A stretch of DNA of 64,000 nucleotides, taken from assembly GCF_910592395.1 (NCBI RefSeq), contig NC_088310.1, positions 28,105,491 through 28,169,490 of the forward strand, given 5' to 3'. The notes below the pieces were generated by a model. The model saw only the letters and a program-made list of their open reading frames with translations, had not been told where the DNA came from and made no database searches. Position numbers and translations under genes: made by a program. This DNA is from Lineus longissimus. Taxonomy: Eukaryota > Nemertea > Pilidiophora > Heteronemertea > Lineidae. Below, in pieces: positions 49,980 to 62,976 of this stretch (position 1 is its first letter; each line of letters opens with the position of its first letter).

Positions 49980-50522
49980 TCAAATTTCCGTCGTAGGTCT
50001 GATATTAAAAGCAATTGTCTTTGGTGAATTCCTGTCGACGAAGTTGCGACAGGCATGTCGAACAAGCGTCGCATTCCTGACGAACTTTGAACAGATCTTG
50101 TGCATCGTCTTCTTGATGTACTGCCTGGTTGGACTTCCCTTCCTTTTTCTGTAATATTGCTGGCTACGGGACACTTCTTGTGCAGACCTCAACCGTGGAG
50201 CGGGAGGAAAGGCTGGCACTGGTCGCACTTGTTGAGTTGGCATCTGGGGTGCTGGAATCTCAGGATGGACTGGCATAGGACACATGAAAATTTGAGGGAA
50301 CTGGAACTACGGTGTGGTGCTTGGTCTTGGTGCTATCAGGATTGGTTGAGGCAAGTTCTGGCGTGGCTGGATTGGTAGAGGCAGGATCGGTAGAGGCAGG
50401 GTACATGCTGGTGTGGACACAGGGTTGCTGCTGCCTTGAGCTGCTGGTGCTGGCTTCTTCCTCTTCCGAACATTGAGACGAGCCATGCCAACGGTGTTCT
50501 GCGGCAGGTCAAAATGGTGCAT
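49980..50522 (-). pseudogene. Broken proline-rich reading frame inside the insertion
   Basis: Two minus-strand open frames (50522-50307 and 50285-49980) are in the same phase and separated by a single TAG. Read through, they give about 180 residues: a basic N-terminal part (LNVRKRKKPAP), a long Pro/Leu/Gln-rich stretch (LPLPILPLPIQPRQ, PEIPAPQMPTQQ), then a basic RSQQYYRKRKGSPTRQYIKK segment and a few scattered Cys. Such Pro-rich plus basic/Cys architecture occurs in uncharacterised transposon-borne proteins of invertebrates, but I cannot name a family. Probably decayed cargo of the inserted element. Confidence 0.4.
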
Positions 50523-51124
50523 CTGCTGTGCTGGGGTCTCTGGGTGAACATGATGATGATGATGGGGTACATAGGCCTAGATTTTGAGGACCAGTTCAGT
50601 TTATCCGCAGTGCAAAAAAGGTCTAGATCAAGAGCAATGGGAGCACTCTAAAGGCCCAAGCCTCTTCTCCCTTTAAAAAGACCCCTTTTACCTTAAAAAT
50701 ACTCTTATACCTTCTCATTTTTGTGTACATTTCTGATCCTCTCATGCATTTGTCATGTATGTGCATCTCGTGTACATTTTATACAGGGTAAAATCTTTCC
50801 AACATTCCGACGAAATTTTTATGACTTTTTCGCAATCTTTTGAACCCAGAGTTAGGTACTTTTGTCTAAATACCTTTTTGAACAATCGCTAGCAAACTAG
50901 ATCGCGATCAGAAGAATAATTTCAGAGAAATCGTTGATTTTATTCGTAGTTGTCAGAATATCAGCTTCCAAATTGAAACCGGAAGCTACGTCATGATTGG
51001 TTTACTGTAATAGAGAGCGTATGATTGGTTAGATTTTATGAAATTTTATGAATGTTCCTCGCCAATCGTGGCTTTTCATTGGTCGACATTCATAAATATT
51101 TCAAGAAAACTTTGCGTGAGTCCA

Positions 51125-51148
51125 TGCGCTCGATTCCCGGCCGATGCA
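51125..51148 (+). tRNA. tRNA-Gly(GCC), 3' portion of the split gene
   Basis: CTCGATTCCCGGCCGATGCA (51129-51148) matches the T-loop, the 3' T-stem strand, the 3' acceptor strand and the discriminator of tRNA-Gly. The acceptor strand CCGATGC (51141-51147) is exactly complementary to GCATCGG at 48561. A Pol III terminator TTTT follows at 51156-51159, as expected for the original gene end. Without the 5' portion next to it, it is non-functional. Confidence 0.8.
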
Positions 51149-52937
51149 GGCTGCATTTTAACAAATATTACTAAAATTTTCAACCATGGTAAATGTTTGA
51201 TAAAAATGGTTCAGTGTATCAAATAACTTTTATTTTGTCAAGTGCAATGTATCACTCTCTGCGGACTGACATTACTGCCCGTCAAAGAGCATTTTTGTCA
51301 GTTCAATACCCATGATTTGAATTGTCACTTAGACCTGAGGTTCTTTTCACAAAACAATCTCACCAAGGATAAAGACAAAACCGTTTCCAACTTTCATTCA
51401 CTCACACTCATCGCAACGGCGATTACTCATAAAAAACTTCCATAGGAAATAAAAAGGTAGCCAAAGTACGACTGTAAGGTATCAATTCGCGGAAGAGCGC
51501 GATGTGGGCTTTGGTTATTCTGTTGATAAACCCCTAATTTCCGATCGAAACCGCCATGACAAGGGTGAAAGATGCATTTAAGCCATCTTCTGTAAGCTGA
51601 TACCTTTTTTTGGATGAAAAGAGAGGAGGAGTGAGCCATATCTTGGAGCGCTTATTCCACAATTCAAAGAGAAAAATACCCGCAGAGTTTTACTGCGGTT
51701 TTTTTTCGCCTTTTTTGGCACTGCTTTTTGTGAACGATTGTGAGAAAGGTAAGCGCCCTTTTTAACATTGTGAAGGAGGAAGCAGGTTCTTTAGGCAAAT
51801 CCTGAAGTAGATCACCTTTATGTGACATCTCGTTCTCGATCCTTTCCATCAGCGTAAGCCATGTGACCCCGGGATCCACGATGCTTACTGCGCCGCCTGG
51901 TGTATGATCATACGAACTAAGATTTGATTTCCTTTGAAAGGAAAGAGGTCCAGATTAAGTTTGCGATTGATACTGGAACTTCAGAAACTTTCAGTTGTCA
52001 ACTTGATGTCTTGCTTTCCTTTTGAACTTTCTTTTTGATAAGATACAGTTTATTCTATTTATACGAAACCAAATTCATATCTCCATTCTTGCTCACCAGC
52101 TTCTTATAAAACAGTTCTATGACATCTCTTTTCGTTTTTTAACCATCATCACCTAAGAAGCTCTCTTATACTTGAGGAACGCGCATAATTTCCGAGTGGG
52201 GATTAGAATTCCTAGCCTTCACCATCTCTACTAAAGATTAGGACACAAAAAAAGGAATCCAATCCTCTTTACTTTCTAACTCATTCACGCCTACCAGTCA
52301 TATTTGATTCTTTCCGATTAAAAATAATGTAATATCAAAATGTCTGTATTTAATTTCGTAAAACGTTTCGTATTCCGTCAGTTCTCTTTGAAGTGCCATT
52401 CGAGTGCATTCCGTTAATTGCTAGTTTCAACCATCTAGCTGATAAACGAAGAATGGGACCACTTCGAAAATGAATTTTCGGAGACGCCGCAGAAGTGATC
52501 TCAGACTTCAGATAAAATTGATTATTTTTTTACCTAGATCGATATAAAGTTTGATGGTATTTTCAAATATCAGTAACCTGCACTGCAAACGCCCGGGTAC
52601 AAGACGATGCACCTAAGTTCAAGTTAAACACGTTCAGCTACGCCGTTTCAAAGTATCTCAACCCTCCCAAGACACTCACTACAGCTTTGTAAATCTTATG
52701 TGGATGGCAGTGGTATAGTTGGATTGAAGTGGTAGTTGGCTGGTATCATTACTCAACGCCAACATGACCAAGATCTTTGATTACGTGAAAGAGGTAGTGG
52801 TTATCCCTATTCAGGATGCTACTATTCTTGCTATTCCTCTATTGATAGTAGGATCGTGTGCATTGATCTTTGAAAGTAGCAGTTGAAGTGTTAAGCCATT
52901 TGACAAGAAGCAGTGGAATGCTTGTCACTTTAATCCT
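51149..52937. other. Non-coding stretch, nothing recognised
   Basis: Short frames only (up to 71 codons), no family resemblance. Several T-rich and A-rich tracts occur, for example near 51698-51715. Confidence 0.4.
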
Positions 52938-53338
52938 CACCTGCTAAATCGATCGGTACCACTAATTCAGTTTTCATGTTATCCCATTGCATATTCCAAC
53001 AGCCTTTTTTCCTTCATACCAATACACCTTTGTTCCCGAGATCAGCTTCTTGTCACAGAGATATTCTTGAGTGAAACTTGTTCAGGGTATCAAATAAGCC
53101 ACGACGAATGGCAGCACTTACCCCATGCCCATTAGTTGGAAGGCTCTTTCTGCCTCTTCCCTTGGTTTGGCATGCAAATGTTGGTCGAATGATTAGCGAA
53201 ATGCTTCTCAAAAAAAGAAATCGTCACCTGCCAGAATCAATCGGTTCTACTTAATTCAGTTTTCATGTTATCACATTCGGTAGTCAAACAGTCTGTCCTC
53301 TCATAGCAATACACCTTTGATCATAGGATCAGCTTCTG
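52938..53338. repeat. Two diverged direct copies of a ~113-bp unit
   Basis: 52938-53050 and 53225-53338 share CACCTGC, AATTCAGTTTTCATGTTATC, CAATACACCTTTG and ATCAGCTTCT in the same order and spacing, offset by 287 bp. Divergence is moderate. No coding content. Confidence 0.75.
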
Positions 53339-56300
53339 CGTTATATCAGTGGCAACGAATGCGTAAGACTTAGTGTGAGGTATGAAGAAATCCCCCAGAA
53401 GAGATTGACATCACCCTTTGTTGGATTTTTTTTCGTTTTTCTGTCTAGTTCCTCGGTACAACAATGAAATGTTTGAGGCTGAAAATGCCGCACACTCACA
53501 GTCTCGTTGTTGCTTCTAAAAGTGATCATCATTATCAACCGACCAATGAAATTCCAGGACAAATTTGTTCACCTGCGTCAGCGATGTTAGTCAACTGATA
53601 ACAGTTTGGATATCAGCTTTATGTCTAACCCAATTTGTATAACATTAACTAATATTGACCTCTTGTTCTACGCCCTTCATTATGATATATTTTGCAAATA
53701 AAAATTTGGAAATTAAGTTGTCAAAATCCAGGGCACGCGTGGATGCTGAAGCACATACTCACACAAGTAAACATAAAAGTATAATTCTACAAGGAGGCGT
53801 GCTTGTTCAGAGTTATCTGTATTTACATTGGTGTCAGGTGCTCTCTTGTCATTCCAGCACTTCATGGCTTGACATTATTAAAAGTAAACAGTAAGGGCGG
53901 GCTGAAACATCCAGTGCGGCTGCCTCTAGAGGTCTGGCCAGGATATTAAAGAAGTAAATGATACTTGGTCAAAGAGAAGTAGCTTGGTCTCATGAACAGG
54001 TTTCTTCACGCTCAAGGTTCTACTCACTACAATTCATTTTGCGGTGGAATTGCGGTCGTTTAAGCGTCCATTGGACAGCCCCGCCTAAAGTGATGAACAA
54101 GAAAAGCTAATGCTAGCTGAGCAGACGCCAATGGACGGTCAGCTCGGCGTGTGTCTATTCTGACAAATCCAATGAAACTCAAAAATGTGTACGGTACTCA
54201 GACCAAGTACCAGAAAGTTGCCAAACATGGCCAAATGATTAGTAGTAAGTGTATTGACTTGCACTGGTGGGATTAGAACTTGTTGATGTAGAGCAGTATG
54301 GTATGGTGGACATTATCATAGCAACATATCACTGAACCATTTCTCTTAACCCTAGCATCTAACATTATAGTGGGATGCGTTGTCTTTATATGAGTAAACA
54401 AATCTTTTTTCATGTCTTATGTTCCATTCAGTGTATAGCATAGCTATGATTGGAGGCACGTGATAATTCAAATGCCGCCGAAAAGTGATACGTAAAACTG
54501 AAAATTAACATAGGTTTTGTAAAGAAAACTTAACCCTGGAATCATTGACATCACTAAGCATACTTCAAAAGAATATTAACGAAATATATGAAAATCGTAT
54601 TTACCCAGTTGGGTACCTAAAATATGTTAAGAATGCCATTAACGAATAAAATATACAACCTAACTGTGGTCTAAAGCGGCGTACTTTAAAAAACACACCA
54701 GCTATATGAGATTTCGAACGTCTAGTGTTGGCGTTCCGGATCTGGAGAGGCGGCTGTAGAAACACGACGGTTGCACTGACGACTTATTTTGTTTATTCAC
54801 ATTGAGAAGCCACCGAATATGGTCACGGGCTTTGCCAATTCTTTAATTGAAAAGTATTAAATTATTGAAGAGTACGTTTGTCTTTGCCCCAAGTGCAGCA
54901 ATTCAAAGAAAATGATTAAAAAAATCATGCGCTCGTATTGTTTTTTATTTCGAGCATCAAGGTTGTACACTGTCACACCTATATCAGATACATTATTCCA
55001 GAGCAGATTCACCCCATTTTTTACAAACCTTTATGGTAGATATTAAACGGTTCAATAACTTTGAGTATTTGATGAAATCGTATTTCCTTTGAAGTAGAGA
55101 GATTAGCCATTATCATAGCGATGGACATTTGAAAAATACCACAATATTAAAGTTTACAATCGGCATTACATAAACTGTACTATGACAGTACAGGACGATA
55201 GGCTTTGCTTGCGGCGTAACCAAGTCTTCGCAGCAAAGACTATTACTTAAATAGCTACACCACCTCCCATTGTTTTGCCAATTAGCAACCGACCATGTAC
55301 CCCGGGAGAAGGGCAAGCAATTGTGCCCCGCTAATCCCCCCCAGATATCGGATAACATTTTAAATCCGCCGCCCCGGAAAGCTACTCCCAAGAAAATGGC
55401 GTGCTGGCGACCGCCACGTGCTGTGAGGTGAACAGGGTCGTGTTTTTGTGTGCGAAAAGAGAGATATTGTCTTCCCTGCGATTAAATCTCTTAGATCCAC
55501 AAATTGAATGAGATGTGTCCCGCGTGCACTATAGTATTACTTGGATCCGCAGGCGTTTGCCGCCGTCCGACATGAAATCGAAGCTTCCCATCCAGACACT
55601 GTTTTGATTATCCGTTTTCCTTTTGGCAAAAAAGGATAACAATCTCCTGAAAATATCGAGGATAACATTTCAACAAAAGGACGACATTACAAAAGAGGTA
55701 AGGGTTGGAATGATTGCTTCAGCCTGCCGTGAAATCGGCAGTTGATACTAGCAGGCAATCAAACAATCATTTCTTGATGGCCTCTTTGAAGATCTGTCCC
55801 TGTAAGCACGCACTTGATTTTCAACTTGATATTTCATTCACCTGCCGTTGTCTGGTTGAGAAAATAACTTTAGTTGGTAGTTTATCTGAACCGAATAAAT
55901 GTATACCAAAAACAGCAGCATGCCATCTCCTTTGTTTCCTTTGATCATTTGGCTACAAGTGTTGAAACTATGGCATTTTGTTTTATTTGCTCTACTCGGC
56001 TATGGAGCACTGCTGGAGCTTTATTTCTTCGGACATCGATGCATCTTCGATTTGCTTCGAGCGATCGCTCCTGCCTTTTCACAGAAAACTACCAAACTCG
56101 TAAGCCAAGTTTCCTATGGCAGAGCTTAAAGGCACCAAGGTATGAGGCAGTGATGCATTCTACCGCCATACCTCGGTAATTGGGCCCCTGGGTTACACCA
56201 GTGGCCATCTTGGACTGTCTCGTTTCCAAAGGTATTCGTGTCATCTGTCATTGTCTTGCCCAGGGTCATTTTGGGCTGGCGGTCACTTTGAAGTCGCGTA

Positions 56301-59300
56301 TCCAAACCTCCCCTGGATCTAATTCAAAGTGCCAAAAGAACATATGGATGAACAGAATATCTCTACTGCAACCGGCCATCATCACTTCTGCATTATTGAA
56401 ATTCTTAGTCAACACAGCAGAACAACTGAGCACGTACAGACATAATGATGGTGTGCACTAAAATGCGCATAAACTTGGTAATTGGTTCCCAAAGTACCTG
56501 CAGGTGTAGACCCCTGGGGACATTTAGCGCCCTCTGCCCTAGGAGGCACTGACGGCCATTCTGGAATGCGTGCCTAAAGCGAGGCTATTAACATTTTGTG
56601 AACAACTGATGGCTGGCTTTGCCTCGAGCTTGTCATGTGACTCCAGGGTATGGATGAAACTGCTCAGAAGTGCAGGATGATATCATTTTAGTAATAGCTT
56701 GCACCGATGGCTAGCAAATTGCCAACGGTTACAAACAAAGTGTAGCCCGGAGCATGGAGTTATGCCTGGAGGAAGCTCGGGGTGGCCAAATAACCCTTGG
56801 AAACTTTCTTGATACGGAGTCGCATAATCTGACACCATCAATTGTGTGCATCGTTTGGGACATTCCTTGCTTCAAGGAACACAACTGTCGACTTGATTAT
56901 CATTTTTAATGACTTAACAAATTGAAGATTGCCTTTGTTGCCGGTTTGGCTCGAACTTAAGAGAGTGAACAAAACCTGGTACAACATCTAATGAGATGAT
57001 TTACTTCAGCTGATTAAGAATACAGATGATTGGCATTGTGTCGCCTCCTTTTGCAGCGGGAATCAACTACATCTTCCTCCCGGGAAAAACATCCCAAGCA
57101 GGTTCCTATCTCCGCCTCACTCAGGATTGCCAGCTCTGTTCCACACCATCTGTTATCATTATAAATGTCATCGAAACAAATATAATTACCATGCGTCTTT
57201 ACTTTGCCGCTAATTAGCAAATCTAATTAGAAGGCCGCGAAGTGTTACACCGATACATCAATTTCACATCACCGTCATTATCTTGTGTAACTTCATCTCA
57301 AAGCTGAACAATGCGAATGGTTGACACTAGTCCGATGTTATGCAACACATTGTGATACGGTGTCAAGATATTAGACCCTATCATCTGGTAAATTGATCCC
57401 TTGCTCCTCGAGCAGGTGGTATTGACTTTTGCTAATGACATGGATTGCTGGAGTATCATCAGGGCATCATGGCAAAACTTAATCCTACAAATCATAGTAT
57501 GGCATCTTCATTTGCTGCTTCGCATTTTCCTCAGTATCTAGGCGCCTACATGTAATACAATCTGCAGAAGTATCATTAAGGATGACCTAACGCTTCTGCA
57601 CTTGGCATGTAAATAAACCACCTCGTTTCCCAAATAATACGAACCCACATTTACCTCACAGCGAGCAAGTATGTGTGTTACATAATAGTGACAATTCCTG
57701 GAGTCGTGACAATGGCGGCAAGCATGAGCTATTCATCAACGGTCATTTCTCTTTGTGATCTCATCGCAGTGTTAATTATTAGTTAACACAATGTACTGTA
57801 AGCTGTTATGGCGGCATTGTTTGCTTTTTATGTATTGTTGCCATGACATACCAATCATCAATGTAGAGAGAACAGCAAATATATAGTACATATTGCAGGG
57901 CTGATATGACAACCGCTGTCATTCGACGGCGTAGCAGGGGGTGTCTTGCTATTCTTATCCTCAGTAAGGTCCGTAATCTGTGTCAATGCACCTTTAAGCA
58001 GTGGTTGGGTGTAAGGCCACGTAGGACAACCACTGGAGGCCTAGGCCTCTCCTGCTATGCGTCGTAATGTATCCCGAAAGATCAGTTGGAGATGAACACA
58101 ATGTCTTCGGGGTGCACTTCATAACTGGTCCTTAGTCCCACCAATAACCACTTTCTCGGGGCCTCATGCGGTAGGGCAGTCTGTCAGTTCAGATCACGGA
58201 CCACTTTACCTAAGCCAGCAGCCTTGATCGAGTTGCCAATCGAAACAATCAGCTCCATACGGACAGCTTCATAGCCCTAACATCATGAGACACCGGTGTC
58301 GATTCTGATAACAAGTGAAGCAAGAGCCTCGCACGAATGGTTACACACCATTGTGAGAAACTGCTCTAGTAAAAGACAATTAATGGAGTCATCTGTTAGG
58401 ATGTGGCACAGTAAATTACGCTATACTAAGGAATCATGATGAGAGTTGCCCTCATATTTTCGCATACGGCTTTCCAGTGGGAACAAAATGTCCACACACT
58501 GAATGACAGCACATTAGCCGGAAAATTACTCCTCCATTTTGCAGGATGAAACAAATAAAACGATTGAAAATCTAAGTTTATTGGTTGATTTGGTGAATTT
58601 CACTGAATACAGTCAAACTACACTGACGATGCAGACTAGTGCAGCCCATCTTGATAAAGCAAGTATGAAATAGCCTATAGACCTAGTGTATGTACTAGGT
58701 TAAAAGACAACGTGAAATTCGGAATGGAATGCATGAGGACTACGGTGCAACAGTTTTTCAACCAGTGAAATAATGTGATGGATGTGGTTTCTGTACTTTG
58801 ATATTGTCATCTATCGGTATTATTTCAATCTTATCATTTATTCATCTTAATGACTGCGATTGACATTGGAACAGCGAACAACCTGTCAATACCATATCAC
58901 ACATGACTAAATCAAGAAAATTCTGATACACGAAAACAAAACTAGCGAGTGCAATCTGCAAAATTAGGTCAATTCAAGCAGTATTTCAGCAAACGGAAAG
59001 CATTTTGAATCCCCAGCGCGTCTCTCAAATGAAATATTAAATTTCATTGGCCACAAAGTCCATTTGGATGATTGAATATTTGATATATGTGTATGCTTTG
59101 TATTGGGCTGCGACCATTATCAACAAGGCTTTCAGGCTGATTGAAATAACACTACAAATAAGATAAACTGACTGACAAGTCATTTAGTTTTTGTCATCTC
59201 ATAAACTGATTGAAAGTATTGTATCGATAGATAATGCATTTGTATAATGCCATGTCTCCTTCACCCAATGATTTCAGCCGATGCGGTAGAGATGCAACTC

Positions 59301-60776
59301 TAGTGAACGGCGATTGATGTTCCTATAGTCATAACCTTCTCGTTGGCAGATTGGGACTTGTCACACCTTTCCTTCTCCAGTATTTCAAATTCTTCTCATA
59401 CCCAGATAGAGGTTGATTTATAGATTTTAATGATGAATTCAATAGCCCTGATTTTCGATAACTGAATCTGAGACCAATATTGCAATATGGAAAGTGGTTT
59501 TACAACTACGAATTTCCTGAAATGTCAGAACGAATTGAATTATTACAACATATCATTCAATGAAATTATGCATGTCGCCCGTGATGATATACAACATCCC
59601 ATTTCCAGCATGAGACATTGAAATATCGGTGTACAGTGTTCTCACATAAGGAGAGGCTTAGATCAAATTTCAAAATATATATGACTTATATAGCTTTGCA
59701 AAGGTGACAAATGCTACCAAGACGGTACCGGGCGAAACATCGCAATGTTCTTACCATGTGATTGGCCCCCAAAATAAAGAAAACCGTACAATCCGGTACC
59801 GCCTCGTTTATCTTATCGTCTTCTCCTGTGTAAAAAGCGGATTCTTTCAGTGAAGGCGATAAAGCCATTAAACCTACCTCAACCTGTTCATCAATAATGC
59901 ACGAATGATAGCGAAGGTATTGACAATATTGGCATCACAAGACAAGGCAATCAAGATGGTGGCACAGGGGCTGAATATCACCAGACTTGCGACATGCCTG
60001 AGGCCAAGCTGCAACAACTTGTGAAAAATGTTTTTTTTACGAGACGATGGCCACTCCCAAAGCGTATTACTTATACCGTGGTGCCAACGCCTTGTTTGAA
60101 ATTAGCTTAATGTCAAGAACTTTATCTTCAGAACCTTCATGTTATAACGAATCTAATCCGACAATAAGGTTGGATCCCATACGTCTTCTTTTGTAACCGT
60201 TCCTTGGCGAATTCCTTCAAAGGGCTTGTCAGTATGTGTGTAATGTTCACCTTTGGCCCTCTAGGGAACGCTTATGTAAACTTTGCTCATGTTTTCCGAA
60301 TCGCAATATTTTTTTAGAGTTTCAATGAAATTGACCTATAGCATTATTTTTGAGCTGTCGGCTACCCAGTGACATGTCGTATGAGTGTCAAGTCCAACCT
60401 CGGGAACGCTCGAGCGAAAAGACGTTTGTTTCGCGCTAGGTAAACAATCTACACGACTGATCCTGGCCTTTAAGACTTGTCTCCAAGTAACGGGTTCACG
60501 CAGCCGCCATAAATGAGAAGTATCAATAATTCAGGAATGCCATTACACAGATGCGCGCTCAATTATAATGAGATGATTGGTCAACAAGAAGTGTTGCAGG
60601 TGAAACCATACCAACATTGATCCGGCCATCATCCGAAATTATCTTCGACCATGTCTTTTCATTACCACTGTTTTGAACCAAGATAGTGACGACTCCTATT
60701 TGAAAATACCTTTATTCCTTTCTTTATTCGTGGGTGATAATGTGATGTAGCCTTATAATGCCGTGGTCAAACTGGC

Positions 60777-60807
60777 GTTTTAATGCGAATTGACTGCGCA
60801 TTAAAAC
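60777..60807. repeat. Perfect 11-bp-arm inverted repeat
   Basis: GTTTTAATGCG (60777-60787) and CGCATTAAAAC (60797-60807) are exact complements around a nine-base loop. A third related block, TTTAATACGCATT, follows at once. This looks like the end of a small DNA transposon or MITE, but no partner end was found. Confidence 0.6.
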
Positions 60808-62962
60808 TTTAATACGCATTGGGGTGTCACACTCAAGTCGGTTTGTACCGTTTTCAAACCGCTTTAACAAATACGGTTCCTTAACACGCATCAACGAAGT
60901 TGCTCTGGCCTAGCCGCATTGAAACCGCAGTTTCGTCTACATGTAGCCGTGTAGCAGCTTCGAAATGAGCCCTGCTAATGGTCGACGACGATGATGGGCG
61001 ATGGACGCCACGGTGCTCTAAACTAGCTCTTTACAGCTGAGCTTAAAGCTGTACTTGATTACCTTACTGTTGGTTTTCATACAAAAATGCCATTACTGTC
61101 GACGTCTCTCACGCCAACTCGCCACAAACTCTTCATCCATCGGAAATGTTTCTACAAAGCACCTGTCCGTGGCGACAAGCGGTGAGCCTTTATGACGAGC
61201 ACCACTTGGCATGCTTCCTGGATGAGACCAAGAGCTGGTCAGTTGTCTAACGGAAGAATGTGATAGGACGCTAGCATCTTATTAGTTTTCTGCCAGGGTG
61301 CTACATTTCTAGAATTCAATAATAGATGCGCCTCATCGAAGGTGGTCGTTTATAGTTCAAATGTTTCCATAAGCTTCCTTGACCTGAGGTTTCCAACTGC
61401 ATTATAATTGGGTGTTTTTAGCAAAGTGAAATGATTCCTGTCTCTGTACTTGTCTGATTTCTGTCCAGTTATGATTTCTGATCACGTTCGATATGGAAGC
61501 GAGCTGTACACTTCATCGCTGGTCAGAGTTGTACAGAAGCGGCATACAGTTGCTGATATTCAGGACTTGAAGTAATCGACTCCAGAGATGGCATTTTCAA
61601 AAATTGATGCTCACGCCCAAGTGCAGTATTTTCGGACATCAAGGAATGTGAAGAGAAGTAATATCCGGTAGTTGGTCATCTCAACAATCCCTTTTTCTAT
61701 TAAAGAGGCGAAACTAATCAAGCTTTGAGTTAAAAGTGATCGGGAGAAAATTGTGATGCAAGTCCATTCATTTCTTCCTTAGTGACCGGAAAGATGCAAC
61801 CAGTAACTTAATTGGCATGCAAGAAACTATATTCTGCTTACACCTCGTACCAGTGATGTTGAAAGGGCAGCTCAGTGAAGGACAGGAACTTCAGTGCTTC
61901 CTATTCAAAACTATCAAACATTTCTCTCATTTCGTACCAACTGTCAGTGGTGCCTGACGAGCTGTTAAGGTTCATTTCAAAGGAACCGGGCCAAAAACAG
62001 ACCATATAGTAAAACTTGTCCACGTTCGCAGTTTTCAGGCCATACGTTGCCAAGACCAGTACAGATAGAACAGATGGATCGAAATTGCATTCTCCTCCTC
62101 CTTTCCCCGTCTCAAGGATTCACCGCCATACGGCAAACGACAAGATTAGGTGGCCCTCGAGCAGTCAAATGTGCTACTTGATGAATGAGAGGCTGTCTAT
62201 TTTAGACCATTGAAGGTACTTCCTTTAAACTGAGATAATATAAGGAAGATTGTCTTCAATACGATGTAGGGGAGAGATATGGCTACTCTAACGATGTGTT
62301 TAATCCTGACTTATCTTGCGACCCCATCCGTTATACTCATCCTTATTTATCATGTATCATCATGTTTCAAGATGAGCACCATTCATCATGTTATCACGCC
62401 AAGCATTCATCACAATTTGTTGCCTCGCGCGATGTTATTTTCCCCAATTCTCGGCGGCGTGTGCCGTATCTTGGTCACTCATTTCGAACTCATTTCACGC
62501 CTAGATTCCTCTATTTAATAACTTGGGGCTTGTCTCCGCGAATCGAGCGGAAGTCTCGAGAAATTCGGCACGTACAACCTGGCTGAGGTGATGCGATTGC
62601 CGTGATAGAGCATTGCCGAAGTTCCGCCTCCCGCCCGTGGAAATATGCTAAGATAGCAAAACGTGTGGAAGCATCCCGATTGGGCGGGGAAGCCATGCGG
62701 CAGCATGAATACGGCCTCTAGGAGCGCATAAGGCGCTCAGATAATCACTCGGAAGTGCCAAGCGCGTGATCTAAGCTTGATAGAAGCAAGATAAATGTTC
62801 CACGGAGGAAGCGACCGGGCCAGATGGTGATGATAGTAGATGTCCAATGGCCATCAAATTATCCTCAGGTAATCCAGTGAAATGACCGCTGGCTTAGAGC
62901 GCTTATACACCTTGTTTGGATGTTGTACCATTTGTCATCACAATCTCTGGTGACCGATTGAA

Positions 62963-62976
62963 GGGGGGGGGGGGGG
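62963..62976. repeat. 14-base G homopolymer
   Basis: An uninterrupted run of 14 G. It is length-unstable and error-prone in sequencing, so the exact length is uncertain. Confidence 0.9.

Larger units (their letters stand above)
48617..51124. mobile_element. 2.5-kb insertion splitting the tRNA-Gly gene
   Basis: The segment is bounded by an exact direct repeat TGCGCTCG (48609-48616 and 51125-51132), which fits an 8-bp target-site duplication. When the two ends are aligned in inverted orientation, 12 of the first 20 bases agree, including CAATGTTTTC versus CAAAGTTTTC at the same distance from each end; this suggests worn terminal inverted repeats. An 8-bp duplication is usual for hAT-type transposons, but the ends do not show a clear hAT terminus and no transposase domain is recognisable. 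The interior holds a dispersed repeat, a tRNA-Gln-like gene and a broken proline-rich frame. The reconstituted T-arm is one base longer than canonical, so part of the 8-mer may not be original tRNA sequence. Confidence 0.6.

Noticed and set aside
55874-56179. 101-codon frame and its overlapping hydrophobic 76-codon frame as a membrane protein
   Set aside because: Overlapping frames in different phases, no supporting homology; the hydrophobic stretch comes from a T-rich tract.
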